A stretch of 39,866 nt of DNA from an uncultured Clostridia bacterium (GCA_947624995.1 CANQMS010000018.1:1-39866); one strand, 5' to 3'. Positions 7,574 to 15,840 are shown, numbered from the stretch's first letter. Translations and numbers: made by a program. Notes: generated from the sequence alone by a model not told the origin.

Positions 7574-8734
7574 ATGAACAGCTTCACATACCGTTATCCC
7601 GTAACGGTCTATTTTGGAGAAAAAGCGGCGGAAAAGAGCTTGCCCGCGGAGCTTTCAAAGGTCGGCAAAAACGTAATGCTCGCCTACGGCGGCGGTTCCG
7701 TCAAAAAGAACGGAATTTACGACGAACTGATGGGGCTTCTCACCGCCGCCGGGAAGAACGTCACGGAATTTTCCGGCATCATGTCAAACCCCACCTACCG
7801 AAAAGTGCAGGAGGGCGCAAAGTTAGCCCGCGAGAATGAGATAGATTTCATTTTAGCCGTGGGCGGCGGCAGCGTTATCGACTGCTGCAAGGTTATCTCG
7901 GCACAGGCAAAAACCGACGCTGATCTGTGGGAGCTCGAGACCGTGCAGCACAAAAATCCCACCGAATTTATCCCGATGGGCGCGGTCGTGACGGCCTTCG
8001 GCACCGGCTCGGAGATGAACAACGGCGCGGTCATTACAAATGATGAAAAGAAGGTCAAAGGCGCATTGTGGGGCGCGTTTTACGATTTTGCCATCCTCGA
8101 CCCTGCCTATACCATGACAATGCCTATGGGTCAGGTTATCTCCGGCGCTTTTGACGCACTTTCCCACTGCATGGAAACATATATGGGCGCGCCGAGAGAA
8201 ACGAATCTCTCCGACGAGATCAATGAAGCCTGCCAGAAAAATATCATCCGCAATCTGAGGGCAACGCTCGAAAATCCGCAGGACATAAAGGTTCGGAGCG
8301 AGCTTGTATGGGCGGCGGCGATGGGCGAAAACGGTATCTTAAAAATCGGCAAGGTCACGGATTTTCAGGCGCATATGCTCGAGCATCAGTTAGGCGCATA
8401 CACAAATTGCAACCACGGGCAGGGGCTGGCGGTCATTCATCCTGTTCTCTACCGCCATATGCTTCCCGAAGCCGTGCCGCAGTTTGCGAGGCTCGCCGTG
8501 AATGTGTGGGGTGTCGATCCTGCCGGAAAGACGGAATTTGAGCTGGCAAACGCTTTTATTGATGCTCTTGCGTCGTTCATCAAAGAAGTCGGTCTGCCGA
8601 CAACATTTGCGGGAATGGGCATTCCGGCCGATACGGACTACAAGTCGGTCGCGGACAGCACTGTTTTAACGGCTGGCTGCTGCAAAAGATTCACGAAAGA
8701 AGAACTGTTAGCGGTTCTGAAGGAATGCAGATAA
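7574..8734 (+). CDS. Iron-containing alcohol dehydrogenase (butanol dehydrogenase type)
   Basis: A group III metal-dependent alcohol dehydrogenase of 386 residues, related to YqhD and clostridial NADPH-dependent butanol dehydrogenases. The coenzyme loop is GGGSVIDCCK near residue 98. Metal ligands lie in the DALSHCMETY, HMLEHQLGAYTNCNHGQ region, with the usual Asp and three His. It reduces aldehydes to alcohols or the reverse. AAGGAG lies before the ATG. Its place behind two aldo/keto reductases suggests an aldehyde or ketone detoxification operon, which is inference. Confidence 0.92.
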   Translation: MNSFTYRYPVTVYFGEKAAEKSLPAELSKVGKNVMLAYGGGSVKKNGIYDELMGLLTAAGKNVTEFSGIMSNPTYRKVQEGAKLARENEIDFILAVGGGSVIDCCKVISAQAKTDADLWELETVQHKNPTEFIPMGAVVTAFGTGSEMNNGAVITNDEKKVKGALWGAFYDFAILDPAYTMTMPMGQVISGAFDALSHCMETYMGAPRETNLSDEINEACQKNIIRNLRATLENPQDIKVRSELVWAAAMGENGILKIGKVTDFQAHMLEHQLGAYTNCNHGQGLAVIHPVLYRHMLPEAVPQFARLAVNVWGVDPAGKTEFELANAFIDALASFIKEVGLPTTFAGMGIPADTDYKSVADSTVLTAGCCKRFTKEELLAVLKECR

Positions 8735-8746
8735 GGAGGAATAGAT

Positions 8747-9484
8747 ATGGCAAAGAAACAAACGGCGGGACGGGACATACTCGGTACTCTCGCTCCCAAA
8801 TTTGCGGAACTGAATGACGACGTACTGTTCGGAGAGGTGTGGTCGCGGGAAGATAAACTCTCGCCCAGAGACAGAAGCATGGTCACCATTGCGGCGTTGT
8901 TCTCGGCGGGTCTTTATCCGCAGCTCAAGAGTCATCTCGCTTTGGGTAAGGAACACGGCGTTACGAAGACGGAGGCGGTGGAGATCGTCACCCAGCTTGC
9001 CTTTTACTGCGGCTGGCCGAAAGCGTGGAGCGCATTTCCGCTGATTGCGGAAGTCTACGGCGAAGATGAGGGCGCACCGGCAAAGGATCTTTCCGTTTTC
9101 CCCGTGGGCGGCAAAAATGATGCGTTCGCGCAGTATTTCATCGGGCAGAGCTACCTTGCTCCCATTTCTACCACGCAGGTGCCGGTGTTCAACGTGACCT
9201 TTGAACCGGGCTGCCGCAACAACTGGCACATCCACACAGCGAGGCGCGGCGGAGGACAGATGCTGATCTGCGTTGCCGGTCGCGGCTGGTATCAGGAGGA
9301 AGGGAATGAGGCGCAGGAGCTTCACCCCGGAGACGTGGTGAACATCCCGGAGGGCATCAAGCACTGGCACGGCGCGGCGAAGAACTGCTGGTTCCAGCAC
9401 CTTGCCGTTGAAGTGCCCGGTGAGGACGGAAAAACAGAATGGTGCGAAGAGGTGACGGACGACGTTTACTGCCGGCTGCCGTAA
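8747..9484 (+). CDS. Carboxymuconolactone decarboxylase-like plus cupin protein
   Basis: A two-domain protein of 245 residues. Residues 1-100 form a carboxymuconolactone-decarboxylase (AhpD-like) helical domain with DRSMVTIAALFSAGLYPQLK and FYCGWPKAWSA. It has a single Cys there and no CxxC pair, so it is not an AhpD-type thiol peroxidase. Residues about 120-240 form a cupin with metal ligands in NWHIHTARRGGGQM and HPGDVVNIPEGIKHWHG. AAGGAGG precedes the ATG, and the gene follows the alcohol dehydrogenase by 12 bases. The reaction is unknown; such fusions are common next to reductases in anaerobes. Confidence 0.88.
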   Translation: MAKKQTAGRDILGTLAPKFAELNDDVLFGEVWSREDKLSPRDRSMVTIAALFSAGLYPQLKSHLALGKEHGVTKTEAVEIVTQLAFYCGWPKAWSAFPLIAEVYGEDEGAPAKDLSVFPVGGKNDAFAQYFIGQSYLAPISTTQVPVFNVTFEPGCRNNWHIHTARRGGGQMLICVAGRGWYQEEGNEAQELHPGDVVNIPEGIKHWHGAAKNCWFQHLAVEVPGEDGKTEWCEEVTDDVYCRLP

Positions 9485-9493
9485 CGACCGACG

Positions 9494-10162
9494 ATGAAAC
9501 CGAAGCAGATCCTGAAAATTATAACCGATGTTTTCATGACCGCGGTGCTGCTTCTCCTAATGGCGTACTCTCTTATAGGCGAGGCGGCGCATGAATGGCT
9601 CGGCGTCGGTATTTTCCTGCTGTTTGTTCTGCATCATATCCTGAACATAAAATGGTACGGGAATCTCTTTCGGGGGAAGTACCCGCCGATCCGCGTGTTC
9701 GGGACGGTGCTGACGGTGCTCGTGCTTCTTTCTATGGCAGGCTCCATGATCAGCGGTATTCTGCTGTCCCGTTATGTGTTCCGGCTTGATGTCCACAGAT
9801 TCAGCGCCGCCCTCCGGACGGTCCACATGCTCTCGGCGTACTGGGGATTTATGTTTATGTCTCTGCACCTCGGCCTTCACTGGGGCGGGATCATGGGCAT
9901 GGCAAGAAAACTCACAAAGAAGCCCTCGAAGTTTCGGACATGGACGCTCCGCGGTATGGCGGCCTTAGTTGCCGCGTATGGAGCGTATGCGTTTGTGAAA
10001 CGGGACTTTGGAAATTATATGTTACTGCGGTACCACTTCGTTTTCTTTGATCTTGAGGAACCGGTTTGGCTGTTCCTGATCGACTATATCGCCGTCATGG
10101 GGCTGTTCGTCTGCGCCGGGTATTATTTGGCCGCAGTATTGCGAAAAAATAAGGTGAAATAA
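9494..10162 (+). CDS. DUF4405 membrane protein (cytochrome b-like)
   Basis: A membrane protein of 222 residues with about five or six hydrophobic helices. It contains paired histidines inside helices (VLHHILN, RTVHMLSAYWGFMFMSLHLGLHWGG) as in haem-binding four-helix cytochrome b domains, and the N-terminal DUF4405 pattern. It may carry electrons across the membrane for the neighbouring redox proteins; haem binding is inferred from the histidines. The start at 9494 has a poor ribosome site and lies 9 bases after the preceding stop, so coupled translation is likely. It is the last gene of this operon. Confidence 0.75.
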   Translation: MKPKQILKIITDVFMTAVLLLLMAYSLIGEAAHEWLGVGIFLLFVLHHILNIKWYGNLFRGKYPPIRVFGTVLTVLVLLSMAGSMISGILLSRYVFRLDVHRFSAALRTVHMLSAYWGFMFMSLHLGLHWGGIMGMARKLTKKPSKFRTWTLRGMAALVAAYGAYAFVKRDFGNYMLLRYHFVFFDLEEPVWLFLIDYIAVMGLFVCAGYYLAAVLRKNKVK

Positions 10163-10301
10163 CCGTTTGTTCACATCTCAACCCGTCCGTGATGCCGTTC
10201 AGCCTTGACGTATCTTTCCTCACATAGTACATCTCCGTGATTTGTGACGTACTGCCGCTTTTTCGTTTCAAAGAATTCCGTACATAAAAAGGAGATTTGA
10301 A

Positions 10302-10442
10302 ATGAAGGCGAAAAGGACGACAAAAACGAATAAAAAACCAGGATGCTTTTTCGGTCTTCCCATAAAGGCCGATTCAGTGCAAAAAAATACACCGGACTCT
10401 ATGGCCCGGTGTATTTCAGAGCATTTTACTCGATTGCCTTGA
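10302..10442 (+). other. Doubtful 46-codon frame with a good ribosome site
   Basis: The intergenic stretch 10163-10425 contains one small open frame starting at 10302 after AAGGAG. It is lysine/threonine-rich at first, then runs through the terminator hairpin and into the 3' end of the opposite gene. The codons after about residue 25 cannot be selected for protein. It may be the leftover 5' end of a lost gene. The rest of the gap (10163-10300) shows nothing I can name. Confidence 0.2.
10384..10418 (-). terminator. Terminator of the O-acetylhomoserine sulfhydrylase gene
   Basis: On the minus strand, ATACACCGG pairs with CCGGTGTAT around a short loop and is followed by a run of seven T. Confidence 0.85.
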
Positions 10443-11730
10443 ATGCTTCGTCAAGAGCTGCGATCAGATCCTTTACATTTTCCGTTCCGATGGACAAACG
10501 GATCGTATTCGGCTTGATGCCTTGATCCAGCAGCTCGTCTTCGGTAAGCTGCGAATGGGTCGTGCTTGCGGGATGTATCACCAAAGACTTTACGTCGGCA
10601 ACATTTGCAAGCAGAGAGAAGATCGCGAGATTGTCAATGAACTTTTTCGCTGTTGCAGCATCCCCCTTGACGTCAAAAGTAAAGATGGATCCGGCCCCGT
10701 TCGGGAAGTATTTCCGATACAGCTTGTGGCTCGGCTCGCTTTCGAGAGAGGGATGATGCACCGCTTCCACCTGCGGATGACGGTTCAGATACTCCACGAT
10801 CTTCAGTGCGTTTTCGACGTGACGCTCTACACGCAGAGAGAGGGTTTCAAGGCCTTGCAGGAACAGAAACGCATGGAAAGGTGAGAGTGTCGAGCCCGTA
10901 TCGCGAAGCAAAATTGCGCGGATATAGGTGACAAAGGCGGCGGGACCGACCGCATCCGCAAAGGAAATGCCATGATAACTGGGATTTGCCTCAGAGATCC
11001 ACGGATATTTGCCGGAAGCCTTCCAGTCAAAATGCCCGCTGTCCACGATAACGCCGCCGATGGCGGTTCCGTGACCGCCGATAAACTTTGTCGCGGAGTG
11101 AACGACGATATCCGCGCCGTATTCGATGGGGCGAATGAGATAGGGGGTAGCAAAGGTGGAGTCGATAACCAGCGGAATACCGTGCTTGTGAGCCACGGCG
11201 GCAACCGCTTCAATATCGATGATATTCGAGTTGGGATTGCCGAGAGTTTCAATGAAGATAGCCTTCGTGTTTTCTTTGATGGCCGCTTCAAATGCGCCGT
11301 CCTCGTCGGGGTCGACAAATGTCGTGGTGATGCCGGATGACAGCGGGAGCGTGTGCGCCAGCAGATTGTAGGTGCCGCCGTAAATGGTCTTGGAGGCAAC
11401 GATATGTTCGCCGCTTCTTGCCAGCGCGCTGATGGTATAGTTGATTGCCGCCGCACCCGAAGCGGTTGCCAGCGCCGCGACGCCGCCTTCCAGCGATGCG
11501 ATCCGCTGCTCAAAAATGTCCTGTGTCGGATTGGTCAGTCTGCCGTAGATATTGCCCGCATCTCTCAGGCCGAACCTGTCTGCCGCGTGCTGTGAATTGT
11601 GAAATACATATGAGGTTGATGCATAGATCGGTACTGCTCTCGCGTCGGTTGCAGGATCAGCGTGCTCCTGACCGATATGTAACTGTCTGGTTTCAAAGCT
11701 CCAGTTCTTAGGATCATGAATGTTTGCCAT
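10426..11730 (-). CDS. O-acetylhomoserine sulfhydrylase
   Basis: A PLP-dependent Cys/Met-metabolism enzyme of 434 residues that makes homocysteine (or cysteine) from O-acetylhomoserine (or O-acetylserine) and sulfide. The PLP lysine is in HSATKFIGGHGT, the substrate loop is DSTFATPYLIRPIEYGAD, and the N-terminal ETRQLHIGQEHADPATDARA is specific to the O-acetylhomoserine type. The length matches the family. The start has AGGAGG at good distance, with a small GC hairpin directly upstream that could affect ribosome access. The 190-base leader contains a short cysteine-containing frame and the promoter carries a two-site operator. Confidence 0.93.
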   Translation of the reverse strand: MANIHDPKNWSFETRQLHIGQEHADPATDARAVPIYASTSYVFHNSQHAADRFGLRDAGNIYGRLTNPTQDIFEQRIASLEGGVAALATASGAAAINYTISALARSGEHIVASKTIYGGTYNLLAHTLPLSSGITTTFVDPDEDGAFEAAIKENTKAIFIETLGNPNSNIIDIEAVAAVAHKHGIPLVIDSTFATPYLIRPIEYGADIVVHSATKFIGGHGTAIGGVIVDSGHFDWKASGKYPWISEANPSYHGISFADAVGPAAFVTYIRAILLRDTGSTLSPFHAFLFLQGLETLSLRVERHVENALKIVEYLNRHPQVEAVHHPSLESEPSHKLYRKYFPNGAGSIFTFDVKGDAATAKKFIDNLAIFSLLANVADVKSLVIHPASTTHSQLTEDELLDQGIKPNTIRLSIGTENVKDLIAALDEAFKAIE

Positions 11731-11811
11731 TGTATTATACCTCCTGCGGCAATGCCGCTTCGATTTTTATTTTAACTTTAACGCGGTTGGTGGTTGGAAT
11801 TGACAGAGAAT

Positions 11812-11892
11812 TTATCCGCACATTCGATCAAGGCTCAGCAGCACGGAAAACGAAGTGCAGGAAATATTCCTCCGGCAGAATTCTTTTCTCAC
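11812..11892 (-). CDS. Cysteine-containing leader peptide (26 aa)
   Basis: Inside the sulfhydrylase leader a GTG at 11892 follows AAGGAGG with an 8-base gap, one of the best ribosome sites in the window. It opens a 26-codon frame ending with TAA at 11812. The product contains Cys at 6, 12 and 25 and motifs CRRNISC and MCG. A strongly translated cysteine-containing peptide before a sulfur-assimilation gene suggests translation-based sensing of cysteine, like the cysteine leader peptides known before sulfur genes in Actinobacteria. A clear terminator/antiterminator pair is not visible, so control may act on translation or RNA stability. The function is inferred. Confidence 0.55.
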   Translation of the reverse strand: MRKEFCRRNISCTSFSVLLSLDRMCG

Positions 11893-11923
11893 TGTTTTCG
11901 CCTCCTTTTTTGTTTGCAATGTA

Positions 11924-11977
11924 ATTATAACTCGGCGCCGGCCTCCTGTCTAATACGGAAAGTCAATGCCGAGTTAT
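11924..11977 (-). promoter_or_regulatory. Sulfhydrylase promoter with two-site operator
   Basis: On the minus strand TAGACA (11952-11947) and TATAAT (11929-11924) are 17 bases apart. Two identical 10-bp half-sites in inverted orientation, ATAACTCGGC at 11927-11936 and GCCGAGTTAT at 11968-11977, lie 41 bp apart centre to centre, close to four helical turns. One overlaps the -10 and the other lies upstream of the -35. This suits the neighbouring LysR regulator (12006) or looping by a dimer pair. Confidence 0.55.
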
Positions 11978-12005
11978 AGTTCAAGCCTATATGTATGATA
12001 CGGTA

Positions 12006-12926
12006 TTATTTGATCTGCAAATACTTTTTCGTTTCCTCTATATACTTTTGCCCGATATTGCTCAGCAAAATGTTCTTTCTTGTAATGTATCCTATATCCA
12101 TCACGCTGTTTTCTCGGGCGGAATCGGCTTCAAACGGCACGGCAACATAATCGTCGCCGTTTAGTTCCTCGCAGATAATACCGGAGCAAAGGGTATATCC
12201 GTTCAGTCCGATCATCAGATTTAACATCGTCGCCCGGTCGTTTGCTTTAATTGTGCGAAGATATTCGCTTGTGCTCAGAATTTCCTCCGCAAAATAGAAC
12301 GAACTGGTATCCCCCTGCTCAAAAGAAAGGCAGGGGTAATCAGAAAGCTCCTCAAACCGAATGGAGCTCTTTTTTGAAAGCGGATGACCTGACCATAAAT
12401 AAACATAAGCTTGGCAGTTGATCAAATGATGAAATTCAAGTCCCGCGGTACGCAACAGCTTATTGATCGCAGCACGGTTAAAATCGCTGAGATATAAAAT
12501 TCCGATCTCGCTTTTCATAGACGCGACATCGTTTATAACATCCTTTGTTTTCGTTTCCCTAATGGCGAATTCATAGAAAGAGGTATCAAATGATTTTACC
12601 AGCTCCACAAATGCTTTTACCGCAAAAGAATAGTGCTGCGTTGAGACGCCGAATTTCTTTTTCAGGCTTTTCGGATCCTTATATTTCTCAATGAGATCTT
12701 CGTACTGACTGTAGATCTGCTTTGCGTATTGCAAAAACTCTATTCCGTCGGCTGTCAGCGTAACGCCCCGACCGCTGCGATTGAAGATCGTAATTCCGAG
12801 CTCTCTTTCAAGCTCTTGCATAGAGCCGGTGAGCGAAGGCTGAGCAATATATAAAATTTCGGCCGCCTTGTTTAATGAGCCGATTTCGGCGATCGTAATA
12901 GCATAACGGATTTGCTGCAGTGTCAT
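12006..12926 (-). CDS. LysR-family transcriptional regulator
   Basis: A DNA-binding regulator of 306 residues. The N-terminal winged helix (MTLQQIRYAITIAEIGSLNK, AAEILYIAQPSLTGSMQELE) is typical. The C-terminal effector domain resembles regulators of sulfur-amino-acid genes, but specific assignment is not possible. It lies directly upstream of the sulfhydrylase on the same strand, and that gene's promoter has a two-site operator, so it is the best local candidate controller. Its own promoter is at 12976-13004. Confidence 0.88.
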   Translation of the reverse strand: MTLQQIRYAITIAEIGSLNKAAEILYIAQPSLTGSMQELERELGITIFNRSGRGVTLTADGIEFLQYAKQIYSQYEDLIEKYKDPKSLKKKFGVSTQHYSFAVKAFVELVKSFDTSFYEFAIRETKTKDVINDVASMKSEIGILYLSDFNRAAINKLLRTAGLEFHHLINCQAYVYLWSGHPLSKKSSIRFEELSDYPCLSFEQGDTSSFYFAEEILSTSEYLRTIKANDRATMLNLMIGLNGYTLCSGIICEELNGDDYVAVPFEADSARENSVMDIGYITRKNILLSNIGQKYIEETKKYLQIK

Positions 12927-12975
12927 GGCGGATTCTCTTTCAATTTCTTACTTTACTGATAGGCTTTATATACAC

Positions 12976-13004
12976 GGTATAGCATAAAATCGCTTCAAAG
13001 TCAA
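12976..13004 (-). promoter_or_regulatory. Promoter of the LysR gene
   Basis: On the minus strand TTGACT (13004-12999) and TATACC (12981-12976) are 17 bases apart, 50 bases before the start. Confidence 0.6.
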
Positions 13005-13041
13005 TGCGGACGCAGGAAATAAAGGTTTCACAACATTCCCC

Positions 13042-13076
13042 TTGAAAACCTATTAAATATATGTTATTATTAGGTA
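13042..13076 (+). promoter_or_regulatory. rrf2 promoter with overlapping ACCTAT/ATTAGGT half-sites
   Basis: TTGAAA (13042-13047), 17 bases, TATTAT (13065-13070). AACCTATTA overlaps the -35 end and ATTAGGTAT overlaps the -10. These resemble the ACCTAT/ATAGGT elements at the cysK promoter, which suggests autoregulation by the Rrf2 protein. Confidence 0.5.
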
Positions 13077-13111
13077 TACGCTGATACGATGATGATGAGG
13101 AGTCTTTCTGT

Positions 13112-13549
13112 ATGAAAATATCAACAAAAGGCCGTTATGCGCTTCGGATGCTTCTTGATCTTGCCGAGCACCGGGAAGAAGGGTATATTGCGTTAAAAGA
13201 CATCGCCAAGCGTCAGGACATTTCAAAGAAATATCTTGAACAAATCGTCCCCATCTTAAACAAATCAGACCTTTTGCGTACAAACCGCGGGAACCAAGGC
13301 GGATATATGCTCGTGAAAGATCCCAGTCGGTATACGGTAGGCGAGATCCTGCGGCTGACAGAGGGGGATCTTGCCCCGGTAGCGTGTGTCGGAAAAAATC
13401 CCGAAGAATGCAAACGCAGCGCCGACTGTCCGACACTTCCCGTGTGGCAGGGATTCTACAAGGTGATAAACGAATATTTTGACGGAATTACCTTGCAGGA
13501 TATTATCGACCAACAAAATGCGAGAGACATTGACAACTATATGATCTGA
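13112..13549 (+). CDS. Rrf2-family regulator (CymR/IscR-like)
   Basis: A winged-helix repressor of 145 residues starting MKISTKGRYALRMLLDLAEH, the hallmark of the family, with the recognition helix in DISKKYLEQIVPILNKSDLL. Cysteines follow in the region CVGKNPEECKRSADCPTLP, which matches the three-cysteine cluster loop of IscR-type members, so an iron-sulfur cluster is possible. CymR-type members instead sense cysteine through CysK. Adjacency to cysK on the opposite strand, sharing a terminator, favours control of cysteine synthesis. The start has AGGAG. Confidence 0.9.
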   Translation: MKISTKGRYALRMLLDLAEHREEGYIALKDIAKRQDISKKYLEQIVPILNKSDLLRTNRGNQGGYMLVKDPSRYTVGEILRLTEGDLAPVACVGKNPEECKRSADCPTLPVWQGFYKVINEYFDGITLQDIIDQQNARDIDNYMI

Positions 13550-13555
13550 TAAAAG

Positions 13556-13601
13556 AACTCCGCCGTATTTCGTGCATGGCACAAAAGCGGCGGAGTTCTC
13601 T
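13556..13601. terminator. Shared terminator between rrf2 and cysK
   Basis: AGAACTCCGCCG pairs perfectly with CGGCGGAGTTCT around a loop of about 22 bases, with T-rich sequence after it on the + strand and on the minus strand. It serves both converging genes. Confidence 0.8.
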
Positions 13602-13610
13602 TTAATTTGC

Positions 13611-14540
13611 TTACTCCGCAAACATAGGCGTGGAGAGATACCTCTCGCCGGTGTCGGGAAGAAGAGCTACGATCAGCTTACCTTTGTTCTCCGGCCGAAG
13701 CGCAAGCTGCGTCGCCGCGTAAACCGCGGCACCCGAAGAAATACCGACCAAAAGACCTTCCTTCCGTGCCAGGGTGCGTCCCGTTTCGAAGGCGTCCTCG
13801 TTCTCCACGGCGATGATCTCATCATAGACGGCAGTGTTCAGCGTATCCGGCACGAAACCGGCGCCGATTCCCTGGATCTTATGCGGCCCGGCTGTCCCTT
13901 TGGAAAGGACGGGAGAGCCTGCCGGTTCCACGGCAACAACCTTTACATCCGGATTTTTGGACTTGAGATATTCACCGACACCCGTCACCGTTCCGCCGGT
14001 ACCTACGCCCGCAACAAAGATATCAACTTTTCCGTCGGTATCTTCCCAAATTTCAGGTCCGGTGGTCTTTCTGTGGATATCAGGGTTTGCGGGATTCGTA
14101 AACTGGCTGGGAATAAAGCTGTGCGGTGTTGCCTCCGCCAGCTCCTGCGCTTTGGCGATTGCGCCTTTCATTCCCTTGGCCCCTTCTGTCAGCACAAGCT
14201 CTGCGCCGTAGGCTTTGAGGAGATTCCGCCGCTCGATACTCATGGTTTCAGGCATAGTGAGAATGATTTTATATCCTCTTGCCGCCGCAACGGCTGAAAG
14301 TCCGATGCCGGTATTGCCGCTGGTAGGCTCGATAATGACCGAGTCAGGCTTCAGCAGACCCTTTGCTTCCGCGTCGTCGATCATAGCCTTAGCAATCCTG
14401 TCCTTGACGCTGCCGGCTGGGTTGAAGTATTCCAGCTTGCCGTAAACGGTCGCGTCGAGGTTCTTTTCCCGAATATAGTTCGTCAGCTTCAAAAGTGGCG
14501 TTCCGCCGATCAGATCGGTAATTTTGTCATAAGTTTTCAT
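13611..14540 (-). CDS. cysK: Cysteine synthase A
   Basis: An O-acetylserine sulfhydrylase of 309 residues. The PLP lysine is in PAGSVKDR near residue 45, the substrate loop is [12 protein letters not shown], and the PLP-phosphate loop is [12 protein letters not shown]. The length and order match the CysK family. It acts in the cytoplasm to make cysteine from O-acetylserine and sulfide. It has a consensus promoter with an overlapping ACCTAT/ATAGGT palindrome and lies next to the Rrf2 regulator. In CymR systems CysK also acts as co-repressor; that is known for relatives and only possible here. Confidence 0.95.
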   Translation of the reverse strand: MKTYDKITDLIGGTPLLKLTNYIREKNLDATVYGKLEYFNPAGSVKDRIAKAMIDDAEAKGLLKPDSVIIEPTSGNTGIGLSAVAAARGYKIILTMPETMSIERRNLLKAYGAELVLTEGAKGMKGAIAKAQELAEATPHSFIPSQFTNPANPDIHRKTTGPEIWEDTDGKVDIFVAGVGTGGTVTGVGEYLKSKNPDVKVVAVEPAGSPVLSKGTAGPHKIQGIGAGFVPDTLNTAVYDEIIAVENEDAFETGRTLARKEGLLVGISSGAAVYAATQLALRPENKGKLIVALLPDTGERYLSTPMFAE

Positions 14541-14662
14541 ACTTGTTCGCTCCTTATAATAAATTCATATGAGTTTTAGAATATTTTCTGTTCAGATAAG
14601 CGGCAACATCGTCGGTATTTGATTATTATTGTCATAGAACTTCACTCCGCATTGCTAATTAA

Positions 14663-14710
14663 ACCTATCGGCTATATAGGTATTATATGACCCCGCTCGC
14701 CTTTTGTCAA
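14663..14710 (-). promoter_or_regulatory. cysK promoter with palindromic operator
   Basis: On the minus strand a perfect TTGACA (14710-14705), 17-base spacer, TATAAT (14687-14682). Directly downstream is an inverted repeat ACCTAT-N7-ATAGGT at 14663-14681, and the motif ATAGGTATTATATG (14676-14689) covers the -10. Repressor binding here would block initiation. Confidence 0.75.
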
Positions 14711-14758
14711 GACCTATTCGTAAAATCCTGTATTTTATCTGTTTTTCGGACCGTCCTA

Positions 14759-14815
14759 TTGACAAAACGGGAGCAGCTGCGTATAATAACTCATTAAGCA
14801 GATAGGTTTTATATG
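14759..14815 (+). promoter_or_regulatory. HD-domain gene promoter with Rrf2-type motif
   Basis: TTGACA (14759-14764), 17 bases, TATAAT (14782-14787). ATAGGTTTTATATG at 14802-14815 differs by one base from the motif at the cysK -10. The two divergent promoters are about 50 bp apart and probably answer the same regulator. The remainder of 14541-14847 shows no gene. Confidence 0.7.
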
Positions 14816-14847
14816 CATGACAATTCAAATTAGGAAGGAAACCCGAT

Positions 14848-15420
14848 ATGGCAAAGGAAATTACAAGAGACGAAGCGTGGGAGCTTTTGTGCGTGTGGAA
14901 TAAAGAACCGTTTCACCTGAGGCACGCCGTTACGGTAGAGGGCGTGATGCGGTATTTTGCGAAGGAACTCGGATACGCCGGGGAGGAAGATTTTTGGGGG
15001 ATCGTTGGTCTGCTGCATGATCTTGATTTTGAAAAATTTCCAAACGAGCATTGCGTGAAGGAGCAGGAGATTTTGCGTGACTTCGGCGCGGACGAACGGC
15101 TGATCCATGCGGTCGCCAGTCACGGCTATTCGCTTACGGTCGATATTCAGCCGGAGCACGAGATGGAAAAGGTTTTATATGCTGTGGACGAATTGACGGG
15201 TTTGATCGGAGCGGTAGCGATCATGCGGCCGTCTAAAAGCGTGTCGGATCTGGAACTGAAATCCGTCAAGAAAAAATATAAAAACCTGAACTTTGCGGCA
15301 GGCTGCTCCCGTGAGGTGATCGAACGGGGTGCCCAAATGCTTGGATGGGATTTGGACGATTTGATCAACCGCACCATTCTCGCCATGCGAAGCTGTGAGG
15401 CGGATTATGAACGGTTTTGA
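14848..15420 (+). CDS. HD-domain hydrolase
   Basis: A cytoplasmic HD-superfamily protein of 190 residues. Metal-binding residues are seen in HAVTVEGVM, LLHDLDFEKFP and the later VASHGY, in the order expected of HDIG proteins; likely a phosphohydrolase of unknown substrate. AGGAAGGA precedes the start. It shares a divergent, co-regulated control region with cysK, so a link with sulfur or PLP metabolism is possible. The truncated pdxS follows 64 bases downstream and was probably in the same operon. Confidence 0.85.
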   Translation: MAKEITRDEAWELLCVWNKEPFHLRHAVTVEGVMRYFAKELGYAGEEDFWGIVGLLHDLDFEKFPNEHCVKEQEILRDFGADERLIHAVASHGYSLTVDIQPEHEMEKVLYAVDELTGLIGAVAIMRPSKSVSDLELKSVKKKYKNLNFAAGCSREVIERGAQMLGWDLDDLINRTILAMRSCEADYERF

Positions 15421-15484
15421 CCCCGATATGTGCGGCGAATGAACGATACAGTAAAAAACCTCATGCAAAAAAGGAGTTTTACTT

Positions 15485-15793
15485 ATGGAAAACAACAGAT
15501 TTGAACTGAACAAGAATTTGGCGCAGATGCTCAAGGGCGGCGTTATTATGGACGTTACCACGCCCGAACAGGCAAAAATTGCCGAAGCTGCCGGCGCCTG
15601 CGCCGTGATGGCTTTGGAACGCATTCCGGCCGACATCCGTGCGGCGGGCGGCGTGTCACGAATGAGCGCCCCGGAGCAGATAGGCACTGTGCTTTGCAGA
15701 GACGTGCGCGTGCATCGGTATTTCCTTAATAGACAGTATAAAGGAAAGAGGCCGCGTGATATGGGCAAGCCAAATAAGGAAGTAATTATGTAA
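15485..15793 (+). pseudogene. pdxS: pdxS, truncated after codon 61
   Basis: The first 61 codons (to 15667) match the N-terminus of the PdxS subunit of pyridoxal-5-phosphate synthase closely, including [20 protein letters not shown] and [17 protein letters not shown], with the DVTT active-site strand. After RMS the family continues with DPKMI and about 230 more residues. Here the frame switches to unrelated sequence and stops at 15793. The catalytic lysines are therefore absent and the product cannot make PLP. The rest of pdxS is not in the window and no pdxT is seen. The break lies 170 bases from the serine recombinase, so element insertion or later deletion is the likely cause. Confidence 0.85.
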
Positions 15794-15795
15794 GG

Positions 15796-15837
15796 GATAC
15801 GGTGCGGAGCCGGAATGGCGCTGCGCCGTATCTTTTT
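15796..15837 (+). terminator. Terminator at the left edge of the element
   Basis: GATACGGTGC pairs with GCGCCGTATC with an internal AGCC/GGC helix, followed by TTTTT. It ends transcription coming from the truncated pdxS before it runs antisense into the recombinase. Confidence 0.75.
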
Positions 15838-15840
15838 CCG

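Noticed and set aside
11730..11920. T-box or SAM riboswitch before the sulfhydrylase gene
   Set aside because: The leader is short, has no T-box sequence, no SAM core and no terminator; it contains a translated short frame instead.
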